Below are positions 1 through 7,074 of a DNA stretch of 64,000 nucleotides, piece by piece (the stretch's first letter is position 1; the number at the start of each line of letters is the position of its first letter). This DNA comes from an uncultured Flavobacteriales bacterium (lineage in GTDB: Bacteria > Bacteroidota > Bacteroidia > Flavobacteriales > JBLHRE01): the NCBI GenBank assembly GCA_937139155.1, contig CAKZPI010000011.1, positions 62,001-126,000 of the forward strand. Reading direction: 5' to 3'. The notes beneath the pieces are model-generated. The model was not told the origin of the DNA. It was given only the letters and a program-made list of their open reading frames with translations, and made no database searches. Made by a program: the position numbers and the translations under genes.

Positions 1-521
1 TTTAGGTCAACAAAAGGCGCAATGAATTCAGCTTGACCTTTTGAGGGGTCTCCGTTTCCGGGCCAGGTCAAAATATCTTGGGGAAGATTTTGATCAGGGT
101 TTCTTCGGTAAAAATCAACCTCTGAACGGTAAACGCTCCAAACCTTACCGTAATCAAGAGATGTTCTTTTGATGAATTCAGGGTCAGAAATAGGGCCAGG
201 GTAAAAATCATTTCCGGTTTGGCGATATGATTGAGAGGCCACCCGAACCTCCCCCATGGGGTCAATGCCTCCAATCCATAGGGCTCCTGCAAAAATTGAG
301 TTCTTCCCTGAGCCTTTAGGGACTTCGTAGGAAGCGTAATCTAGATCCCAGAAATTATCGGCGCCGGGAAGGATGGCGGTTTTCACCTGGCCTACGTTTA
401 GGTATTTGTATGCAGAAGCGGGGTGGAAGGATTTCACGGGTATTTCTTGGGCCCATGTTTGGGAGGGGGAAATCCAGACCACCAAGCTTAAGCCAATCAA
501 GCAAAGAAATTGTTTGTTCAT
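1..521 (-). CDS. Secreted protein, paralogue of the next gene (3' part beyond window)
   Basis: The frame is open from an ATG at 521-519 to the window edge, so only about the first 173 residues are visible. It starts with a signal peptide (MNKQFLCLIGLSLVVWIS, cleavage likely after TWAQ). The following segment matches the N-terminus of the neighbouring 1076-residue protein: both carry LYEVPKG/SYEVPKG, SIFA-LW-GGID-MG and YRQ-GNDF-PGPI in the same order. Family knowledge: such large Bacteroidota exported proteins usually end in a T9SS sorting domain, but that end is not visible here. It is probably the product of a tandem duplication and is co-oriented with its paralogue, 42 bp downstream of it. 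Function is unknown. Confidence 0.8.
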   Translation of the reverse strand, partial: MNKQFLCLIGLSLVVWISPSQTWAQEIPVKSFHPASAYKYLNVGQVKTAILPGADNFWDLDYASYEVPKGSGKNSIFAGALWIGGIDPMGEVRVASQSYRQTGNDFYPGPISDPEFIKRTSLDYGKVWSVYRSEVDFYRRNPDQNLPQDILTWPGNGDPSKGQAEFIAPFVDL

Positions 522-563
522 TCTAAAAGACAACATGATCGAATAGGGTTAAATACGCTTATT

Positions 564-3500
564 TTATTGTTTGGCAATTTTCCGCATAAGCCGGTTACCG
601 TCTACTTCAATTAAAACCAAATAAATTCCATTGGCCAAATTCCTAAGGTCAAATTGCCCGGTAGCGGCAGACGGGACTTCATCCAGAACCTGGCGTCCAT
701 CCACAGAGAAAACCTGAAGCCGGGCCTTTTTAAATTCGGATGGAATCTCATAGTGAAAAAGCCCATTGCTCGGATTTGGATAAAGGCTCCATGTAAAAGC
801 TTCCTGTTCAATGATTGAAATGCTTTGGGTAGAGAAGCTGTACCTTGGGTAATGCATGTTTTTTGGGTTTGCATTCACATTCATGGTTTCAAATTGCTTA
901 CTACCTTGAAGGCTAATGTGAACCTCAGAATCAAGCCAGTTTGCGGCATCCGCCTTGAGCGGTATACTTACCCAAGCTACCTCTTTGTAAATTTGTCTTT
1001 TTATTTGATTTGCTGGGGCGCCTCCGCTGTGAACCAGGTCGTTGTAATGAGGGTTTAAGGTTTCATCACTGCCTTGGTACTTTGACTTCATGATGTAAAT
1101 AAAATGCCTTCCGCCAAGCATGGGAGGGCTTAGAAAGTTCGTAGAATCATGAATTCTGGAGGTAGGGTTAAAGACCATATCGGTTCCGTTGTTTAGCGGA
1201 TCTGAAGAGTTTTCACCAAACATAATGTTAAGGCGTTCGCCCGATTCCATATTCACCGCATACCCGGGAAACCAAGACCAACCTGTATTTGTATTGGTGA
1301 CGGCTCCGTTTTTATCAACGGAGGCTGACCTTCGGAGGTCGTACTTTCTTGCTCCGCCAATGGTTGTACTAATATTTTCTCCGGTTTCAACCACAGGCAC
1401 CCGGGTCCATAAGCTTTGATCGGAAGTAAGTACAATGCGTACAGAAGGAGTGGTATTCAATTTATTCAGGGATTGAAACAGATCCCACCCTGGTCCGCCG
1501 CCAATGGTTTTCGGGGTCGAAAGGGTATCAAATAAATCGGTAGAAACCACCCGGTAGGGAGCAAATCTTCCGTTGGCAAAGCGTTTTTCAAAGGCTTCAT
1601 TCGGGTCAGGCCCATAATTGGGCAAATGGTAATCAAAGCCAGTACGGATCCAATTGCTTCCATAAAAGGGTAGATCATCGTCTTTTAGGAAATCAATCCA
1701 TTTAGGGTTTCCTAAATAATGCACCCAACCATCTAAGGGAGTCATATTGGCCTGGTCAAAAGCCTTGGTTTGCACCCAAAGGTTGTATTGAGGCAGGAAG
1801 ATGTCTTGATCTTGATTCGGTGAGATGTTTCCGAAAACCGTATCTACGGTGCCTAGTTTGATCAATATCCATTCTAGGTCGTTTCCCTTTGGGCGGACTC
1901 TGATTTCATAATTGCCTGAGGGCACTGAGCTTGGATCAAAAGTATAAACCTGAATGGGTCCGGCACCTGATTTATAGGTGATTTCATTGGCGGCAAAACT
2001 TGGGCTTTGCACTATGTCAAGAACCGAGTTATGGGTAAGCCTAATGGTTTGCCCTCCATTTCCTCTTCCTTCAAGTCGGGTAAGTTGCGGACCAACTAGT
2101 TCGTTGGGTCGAACCTTTAAGTGTAGGGTGTCAATGAATGCGCCACAGGCTGAGGTTCCAGAAACAATAACTTCATAATCACCCGGCGCCGAATAGGTAT
2201 GGTTAGAGCTAAGGCCCGAAGAAATGCTTCCGTCTCCAAATTCCCAGGTGGCGGCTTGGGCCATACCATGCAATGCGAAGAAATAGGTGAATTCACTCTT
2301 TTGATAGATGGCCTTGATGGCAGAAGGCTCACATGGAATGTTGTCAAAACATTGGTCAAAATACTGTTTAACGGTATCTGTAAAGAGTCTAAGTTTCGAA
2401 AGGGATTCTAGGGGTCCGCCCGAGGAGGCTCTTGCCCATATAGTAGCGGTTGAAAAGGTTTGTGAGCTTCCGGGAGAAAAGGTGAAGGGGCCTGCCGGTA
2501 AAACAAATCTTCGATCTGAGGGAACGTTTCCAAGCCCGTATTCAGTTTGGCCGGGGTCTACAGGATTTGGGTTGTTTGGGGTTCCACCGGCGGACCAGCC
2601 GATTAAGGTGTCGGAGTCGCCAGGAAACATATAAGTAATGGGTCGACCATTGTAGTTTCCGATGGGGGCCCCGTTTTGAAGGAGAGAGCCTAGATAATTA
2701 TAATAATGCCCTGGGTCTTGGGGGTTCCCGTCAGGGGCTCCATTTACATTGTTGTAATACACAAAACCAGAAGATGGGATTCTTTCACCCGGTTCATCAA
2801 TTTGGAAGTCTCGGTCGTTATCAACACCATCGTTGGGGTCGGCAAGCGGACCATCTAAAAAGCAGATTCCAACCGCTGGAGGGTTTAAACCGTATCCAAC
2901 CTGTCCTTCATCGTCGGGGTCGCCATTATATCCATAGGCCAAGCCTCGTCCTACATCTGATCCCACAAAGTCATCTTGGTAATTTCCAAGGTCAATATCT
3001 GCCCAAACACCTACTCGAAAGTTAGAATAGGTATTGGGTGTATTGTTGAAGATTTCGTACTCATGAAAAACTTGGTAGGCCAAGGCATGACTTCCCGCGA
3101 AAGCGTAAATATACTCTCGTATTTCAGCCCCAATCGGAAGTCCGCCGGATTCAGCATGTACATCTCCGATGTCATTGTATACCTTAAACAAAATCTGATC
3201 CCCCTTTAATTCTTCCTCGCAAGAAAGCGTATTGTTAAAGTCAAAGGCCGGGTATTCTCCAAGCTGAGGTTCGTAAACATTGTTCTGGTTGAGGTCTACA
3301 AATCGGGCAAGCTTCCGAGTTTGACCTTGGTCATCAAGGTAGGATCCGGGCCAATTTTTAATGTTTTCAGACATTATATATTGTGGATGGTTGAAACTTG
3401 CCAAATGGAGCGCGACTTCGGCTCTTGTGATTGAGTATACCTGGTCAAATTCAAGGCAGTCCTCGGCTTGGGGTTCATTGTTCCAGCGAATGGGCCCCGG

Positions 3501-3794
3501 CCAAAAGTCGTTGCCACTTTGCCGATAGTTTTGAGCGGCTAGATGAATGTCTCCCATTTGATCAATGCCACCCATCCATAAACTGGCGGCAAAAATGGAA
3601 TGAATTCCACCTCCTTTCGGAACCTCATAAAGGCTGTTGGCTAGGTCCCAATACATATCACCTCCAGAGAGGATTTGGACATTGGTTTGACCAATATTGA
3701 TGAAATTAGAGTTGTATGAGGGGGCGCAGGGAATGTTTTGAGCGTAGATGAATGAGGAAATCAGGCAGCAAATGGTTAGACAGAGTTTGTTCAT
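564..3794 (-). CDS. Large T9SS cargo protein with a PKD domain
   Basis: A 1076-residue exported protein of unknown function. An in-frame start lies 48 bp further upstream, but the ATG at 3794 directly precedes a good signal peptide (MNKLCLTICCLISSFIYAQ), so I chose it. A PKD domain lies roughly at residues 505-575 (ATWEFGDGS ... HTYSAPGDYEV). Acidic Asp/Asn-rich segments such as GVDNDRDFQIDEPGER resemble calcium-binding loops. The last 75 residues form a type A T9SS sorting domain (WSLYPNPSNG ... LANGIYLVLIEVDG ... IAKQ), so the protein should cross the outer membrane through T9SS and be attached to the surface or released. Its N-terminus is duplicated in the neighbouring gene to the left. 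No catalytic motif was recognised; adhesion or structural roles are possible. Confidence 0.85.
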   Translation of the reverse strand: MNKLCLTICCLISSFIYAQNIPCAPSYNSNFINIGQTNVQILSGGDMYWDLANSLYEVPKGGGIHSIFAASLWMGGIDQMGDIHLAAQNYRQSGNDFWPGPIRWNNEPQAEDCLEFDQVYSITRAEVALHLASFNHPQYIMSENIKNWPGSYLDDQGQTRKLARFVDLNQNNVYEPQLGEYPAFDFNNTLSCEEELKGDQILFKVYNDIGDVHAESGGLPIGAEIREYIYAFAGSHALAYQVFHEYEIFNNTPNTYSNFRVGVWADIDLGNYQDDFVGSDVGRGLAYGYNGDPDDEGQVGYGLNPPAVGICFLDGPLADPNDGVDNDRDFQIDEPGERIPSSGFVYYNNVNGAPDGNPQDPGHYYNYLGSLLQNGAPIGNYNGRPITYMFPGDSDTLIGWSAGGTPNNPNPVDPGQTEYGLGNVPSDRRFVLPAGPFTFSPGSSQTFSTATIWARASSGGPLESLSKLRLFTDTVKQYFDQCFDNIPCEPSAIKAIYQKSEFTYFFALHGMAQAATWEFGDGSISSGLSSNHTYSAPGDYEVIVSGTSACGAFIDTLHLKVRPNELVGPQLTRLEGRGNGGQTIRLTHNSVLDIVQSPSFAANEITYKSGAGPIQVYTFDPSSVPSGNYEIRVRPKGNDLEWILIKLGTVDTVFGNISPNQDQDIFLPQYNLWVQTKAFDQANMTPLDGWVHYLGNPKWIDFLKDDDLPFYGSNWIRTGFDYHLPNYGPDPNEAFEKRFANGRFAPYRVVSTDLFDTLSTPKTIGGGPGWDLFQSLNKLNTTPSVRIVLTSDQSLWTRVPVVETGENISTTIGGARKYDLRRSASVDKNGAVTNTNTGWSWFPGYAVNMESGERLNIMFGENSSDPLNNGTDMVFNPTSRIHDSTNFLSPPMLGGRHFIYIMKSKYQGSDETLNPHYNDLVHSGGAPANQIKRQIYKEVAWVSIPLKADAANWLDSEVHISLQGSKQFETMNVNANPKNMHYPRYSFSTQSISIIEQEAFTWSLYPNPSNGLFHYEIPSEFKKARLQVFSVDGRQVLDEVPSAATGQFDLRNLANGIYLVLIEVDGNRLMRKIAKQ

Positions 3795-3984
3795 GGTTTT
3801 GTGAGCTTTCCTCAAAACTAGGCAATAAGGGGCTTCAAGCACAAATCAAATCTAGGGCATTAATCACATTTCCAAAGGAAAATAAGAAGGGGTTTGGAGG
3901 TTTAAACTCCGGGGCATATATTCGCAGAGTCGCTTTACAGGAAATTTTTTTTGAAGGTTGTGAAACCGTTAAATTAAAATCCTC

Positions 3985-4112
3985 GTAAAGTATAACATAT
4001 GCCGAAAGGCAGCGTTAGATAATCGAGGGTAGTGCCTCGTCCCTTCACTTCATAGCAATTAGTAAGGGTTTTGGTTAGTGCGAAAAGGAGAGCGAAAGCT
4101 CTCCTTTTTGTT
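3985..4112 (+). ncRNA. Candidate small RNA or structured leader (weak)
   Basis: The gap between the secreted-protein gene and the response regulator holds no coding frame. It contains consecutive hairpins on the plus strand: GCC-GAAA-GGC at 4001-4010, CGAGG-GTAGTG-CCTCG at 4024-4039, a possible CCCTT/AAGGG pairing from about 4041 to 4068, then a strong GAAA-tetraloop hairpin with a T-rich tail at 4086-4112. That order would fit a short independently terminated RNA. No convincing TAnnTTTG promoter was found just upstream, and the last hairpin also serves as terminator for the regulator on the other strand. Confidence 0.2.
4083..4112. terminator. Bidirectional intrinsic terminator
   Basis: GGAGAGC-GAAA-GCTCTCC at 4086-4104 with A-rich left and T-rich right flanks (CTTTTTGTTTTTT). 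It lies just after the stop of the minus-strand regulator gene ending at 4120; the T-run is longer for plus-strand transcription. Confidence 0.75.
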
Positions 4113-4119
4113 TTTTGGT

Positions 4120-4779
4120 TCAAACCACTTTATATCCCACCCCTTTTACGGTTTGGATTACTTCAGACCCTAGGCGGGAACGAATTTTACGAATGTATAC
4201 ATCCACGGTTCGGTTGTTTACTTCTCCAGGGGATTTCCAAACGGAGTTTCGAATTTCATCTCTTGAGAAAACTTTTGCTTTCCCGTCATTCAAAAGACTT
4301 AGAATTTCGAACTCTTTTTTAGGAAGGCTGTAGGATTTGTTTTTGTGTATGACGGTAAACCGGTCTTGGTCTATGGTAAGAAGACTTTCGAGAGGGCTTT
4401 GTTTGAACGAGGATAAGATTCGCTCATAAGCCGTAATCTTTGCCATGAAATACCTTTTGCTGATGGGTAACTCTAGGAAGTCATCCGCACCCATTTTCAA
4501 GCAAGTTACCTTCATATAAACATCAGCAACTTTAGAAAGAATGATGGTTATGGGTTTAATGTGGACGGGTAGGCGCGAGATTTCCTGGCAAAGGCTGAGT
4601 CCACTTTCATCGGTGTCAAGGGCTGTAATTAGTATTTCGGCTTGGGTTCCTTGAAGAATGTCCAGGGCGTTTTGATTTGACTTAGCGATCCAAACCTCCT
4701 TACCGGCCTCTTCCAAAAGAGTCTGCACCCAGTCTTTCCAATATGATTTAGGGTCAACCAAGACTATATTTTCTGCCAT
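4120..4779 (-). CDS. OmpR/PhoB-type response regulator with degenerate receiver
   Basis: A 219-residue protein with an N-terminal CheY-like receiver (about 1-120) and a C-terminal OmpR-type winged helix (about 130-219: LPKKEFEILSLL, FSRDEI, NRTVDVYIRKIRSRLG, TVKGVGYKV). The DNA-binding half is canonical. The receiver is not: the acidic pair at the end of strand 1 is reduced to VDP (D9), the usual phosphoacceptor position falls in ILITALDTD (A53 or D55 depending on the gap), and the conserved Lys of the KP motif is Leu (LELPI). Phosphorylation-independent or altered signalling is therefore inferred. The gene is divergent from the porin and shares a 137-bp intergenic region containing a PhoB-like direct repeat, so it is a candidate for the regulator of this phosphate locus. 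No partner kinase is adjacent. Confidence 0.85.
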   Translation of the reverse strand: MAENIVLVDPKSYWKDWVQTLLEEAGKEVWIAKSNQNALDILQGTQAEILITALDTDESGLSLCQEISRLPVHIKPITIILSKVADVYMKVTCLKMGADDFLELPISKRYFMAKITAYERILSSFKQSPLESLLTIDQDRFTVIHKNKSYSLPKKEFEILSLLNDGKAKVFSRDEIRNSVWKSPGEVNNRTVDVYIRKIRSRLGSEVIQTVKGVGYKVV

Positions 4780-4852
4780 AACCGCTGAATAATTATAGGG
4801 TGCAAGCTAGTTTTGGCTTGTAAATCAGGTATTACCTAAGGATTTTTCAATA

Positions 4853-4897
4853 TTAACCTTAAGTTAATTTAAGGCAAACAAAATTTGAATAATCTTG
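4853..4897 (+). promoter_or_regulatory. Pho-box-like 11-bp direct repeat plus -7 element of the porin
   Basis: TTAACCTTAAG at 4853-4863 is followed by TTAATTTAAGG at 4864, giving two half-sites with an 11-bp period, the spacing used by PhoB-type regulators. A -7-like element TAATCTTG (one mismatch to TAnnTTTG) begins at 4890, exactly 37 bp after the first half-site. The same 37-bp geometry recurs before the Na/Pi cotransporter. The box would cover the -33 region, as expected for an activator site. Assignment to a Pho regulon is inference. Confidence 0.55.
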
Positions 4898-4916
4898 CAG
4901 CCTGAATTTAACATAC

Positions 4917-6260
4917 ATGAAAAAATCACTTTCCTTGTTCGTTTTTTCCTTAGCAGTTGGAAGCTTGTCTGCTCAAGACTTTGATGTGAAATATTCAAAT
5001 GGTCTGCGGGTGAACAGCACGGACGGAGATACCAAATTTAAATTAAAGATGAAAATCCAAAATTTTATCTCGAAATCATTAATGCACAGCACTTTAGTTG
5101 CACTCCTAATTGTTTTCTCCACTGGTGCTGGAAGTGCACAGGGAATCGTAGATAATACATTTGGGAAAGGAATAAAGTATGTCCCAGTCGATGAGTCCTT
5201 CTCCGTTCGGTTCCATTATAGGATGCAACAGTTAACCCAAATTGGTTTTGATGAGGCTACTGGGGATGTTGCTGGTAATTTTATGGTTCGCAGATCTCGA
5301 CTAAAATTTGACGGACATGCTTATTCTGATAAGTTAAAATATAAGGTAGAGCTAGGATTGACTTCGAGGGACATCTCTACCAATAAAGAAGATGGCAATA
5401 CTGGGGGTAGTTCTAGAATTATTTTAGATGCAGTATTGAAATATCAATTCTCAAGCCATTGGTCGGTTTGGGTTGGTCAGACCAAGCTTCCTGGAAACAG
5501 AGAGCGGGTAATTTCATCAGCAAATCTGCAATTTGTAGATCGTTCAAATGTTAACAGTAAATTCAACATTGACCGTGATGCCGGTTTCCAATTGAGAGGT
5601 AAATATGCTTTTGGAACCTTCCGAATCCACCCTTCGGTTGCAATAACCAAAGGTGAAGGGCGTGACATTTCTTCGAGTAATTTCGGCGGATTAAACTACA
5701 CCGGACATGTTGATGTATTGCCCTTAGGTAAGTTTACAGGAAAAGGTGATTACATTGGGGGGGCAATTCATAGAGAAGAAAAACCTAAAATTTCCTTTGG
5801 ATTTACCTACAACCTAAACCAAGGTGCTGTGCGGCAGCAAGGACAGTTAGGATCCTTCGTGTCAGACTCTTTGGGTGATTACGTAGAAAACGATCTAACG
5901 GCTATAATGGCTGATATGATGTTCAAGTATCGCGGGTGGTCTCTAATGTCAGAATACGCATATACCGTGGGAAACAATTCATCTGCGGATGTAAGTAAAG
6001 GATTTAATACGGGTAATGGCTTTAGTATTCAGGCAGGATACATGTTTAAAAACAACTACGAACTTGCCACCCGGTATACCACGGTTCGAAATGACGGTTC
6101 TCTGTCTGGAATCAAGGATCAAGATGAAATAACCCTAGGTTTCTCAAAGTATATTGTTGGACACAGTTTGAAAATCCAAAGCGATATTGCCCGGGTAACT
6201 ACTCCAGGCAGCTCTGACGGCGACCTCCGTTTCAGGTTGCAAGTAGAAATGCAGTTTTAA
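4917..6260 (+). CDS. Chimeric porin: 44-residue start of one porin fused to a complete second porin
   Basis: A 447-residue frame containing two signal peptides. Residues 1-44 (MKKSLSLFVFSLAVGSLSAQ, then DFDVKYSNGLRVNSTDGDTK) look like the start of an OprP/OprO-type phosphate-selective porin. At residue 45 a second Met (5049; another at 5082) begins a second export signal (LVALLIVFSTGAGSAQ) and a complete porin of the Bacteroidota porin O/P type: FGKGIKYVP ... FHYRMQQL, RRSRLKFDG, VWVGQTKLPGNRER, and a final aromatic strand ending LQVEMQF, typical of outer-membrane barrels. The missing C-terminal part of the first porin lies just downstream (6330-6764). Translation may begin at 4917 or at the internal ATGs; in either case the mature barrel belongs to the second porin. 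It is driven by a Pho-like promoter and lies upstream of a phosphate transporter, so anion or phosphate uptake is inferred. Confidence 0.8.
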   Translation: MKKSLSLFVFSLAVGSLSAQDFDVKYSNGLRVNSTDGDTKFKLKMKIQNFISKSLMHSTLVALLIVFSTGAGSAQGIVDNTFGKGIKYVPVDESFSVRFHYRMQQLTQIGFDEATGDVAGNFMVRRSRLKFDGHAYSDKLKYKVELGLTSRDISTNKEDGNTGGSSRIILDAVLKYQFSSHWSVWVGQTKLPGNRERVISSANLQFVDRSNVNSKFNIDRDAGFQLRGKYAFGTFRIHPSVAITKGEGRDISSSNFGGLNYTGHVDVLPLGKFTGKGDYIGGAIHREEKPKISFGFTYNLNQGAVRQQGQLGSFVSDSLGDYVENDLTAIMADMMFKYRGWSLMSEYAYTVGNNSSADVSKGFNTGNGFSIQAGYMFKNNYELATRYTTVRNDGSLSGIKDQDEITLGFSKYIVGHSLKIQSDIARVTTPGSSDGDLRFRLQVEMQF

Positions 6261-6275
6261 TCTTCTTGCCTAGGC

Positions 6276-6336
6276 GGGAGGACTTATGGCAATGGTTTGG
6301 TCAAACGGATTCCTTAATCATAATGATAGTCCTCCC
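6276..6336. repeat. Inverted repeat at the right porin junction
   Basis: GGGAGGACT at 6276-6284 and its exact reverse complement AGTCCTCCC at 6328-6336, 43 bp apart. It spans the gap between the stop of the inner porin and the point where the outer porin frame resumes. There is no T-run, so it is not an obvious terminator; it may mark the recombination junction. Confidence 0.5.
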
Positions 6337-6764
6337 ATATTTCCTTCACACCCAGTTTGGCCTATGCCTATGGACCCTTTAGCCTTATGACTGAACTAAG
6401 TTTGGCTCAGATCAATCGACCAAATCAAGGGGATGCCAGTATTTCTGCCTACGCGGTTGAGGTTTCATATTTCCTTACCGGAGAATCAAAAAACTACAGC
6501 CAAACCGCTGGATTCTTTAAAAGGGTTAAACCGAAAAAGAACTTTGGGAAAGAAGGATGTGGAGCCTTTGAATTAGCCGCACGGTATGGAAAAACCGACT
6601 GGACTCAAAACTCCGTAAATGCCGGTGACCTGAACACAATGACCTTTGGTTTGAACTGGCATTTGAATCCGCAAACTAGATTCTCATTGAATCAGGTCTT
6701 CACCGAAAGACCAAGCCTTGGAGCTGCACGTTATACAAACGTGGAGTTTCAATTAACCTTCTAA
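6330..6764 (+). pseudogene. C-terminal remnant of an OprP-type porin
   Basis: The frame opens right after a TAG at 6327-6329 and has no ATG at its start; the reading begins PSLAYAYGPFSLMTELSLAQ. The AYxYGPFSL strand, the middle YFLTGESKNY, FELAARYGKTDW, TFGLNWHLNPQTRFSLNQVF and a terminal FQLTF are the hallmark last strands of OprP/OprO porins (family knowledge). About 145 residues remain. Together with the 44 codons at 4917-5048 these are the two ends of one disrupted porin whose middle (probably more than 200 residues) is missing and is occupied by a different porin. Only a TTG at 6357 could start translation and there is no signal peptide, so I treat it as a pseudogene. Confidence 0.8.
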
Positions 6765-6904
6765 ACCTTGCCTGACCAGATTAGCTTAATGTCTGAGGGA
6801 GAGATTATCGAAACAAAACCCACCAAGTCTTTCTTTGACAATCCTGAACATGCAATTTCAAAATCTTACTTAAAACATTTTCGGGCCAGCGCCTAGACGA
6901 TCTC

Positions 6905-6926
6905 TTAACATTAAGTTAACATTAGT
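6905..6926 (+). promoter_or_regulatory. Second Pho-box-like direct repeat
   Basis: TTAACATTAAG (6905-6915) and TTAACATTAGT (6916-6926) form the best-matched 11-bp-period repeat in the window. No -7 element lies 37 bp downstream, so this may be an auxiliary upstream site for the cotransporter promoter or a remnant of an older promoter. Confidence 0.5.
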
Positions 6927-6949
6927 GATTTTGAAATGAAACCATCCCA

Positions 6950-6958
6950 GGGGGGGGG
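6950..6958 (+). repeat. G9 homopolymer tract in the cotransporter promoter region
   Basis: Nine consecutive G residues lie between the second and third Pho-like boxes, about 120 bp upstream of the Na/Pi cotransporter start. G runs of this length are rare in this AT-rich sequence and are slippage-prone; a regulatory length effect is speculative. Confidence 0.6.
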
Positions 6959-6989
6959 CTAAAATAAAGGGGGTTCCAATGCATTCATA

Positions 6990-7034
6990 TTAACCATTAG
7001 GTAACATTCCCCTGTTTTTTTAAACCGAAATTTG
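6990..7034 (+). promoter_or_regulatory. Third Pho-box-like repeat plus -7 element of the Na/Pi cotransporter
   Basis: TTAACCATTAG (6990-7000) followed by GTAACATTCCC gives an 11-bp period, and GAAATTTG (one mismatch to TAnnTTTG) starts at 7027, again 37 bp after the first half-site, as in the porin promoter. The start codon follows at 7075. Regulation by a PhoB-like protein is inferred. Confidence 0.55.
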
Positions 7035-7074
7035 CATCCAAAATAGAACCCTAGGTTCGTAGAAATTATAAAGC

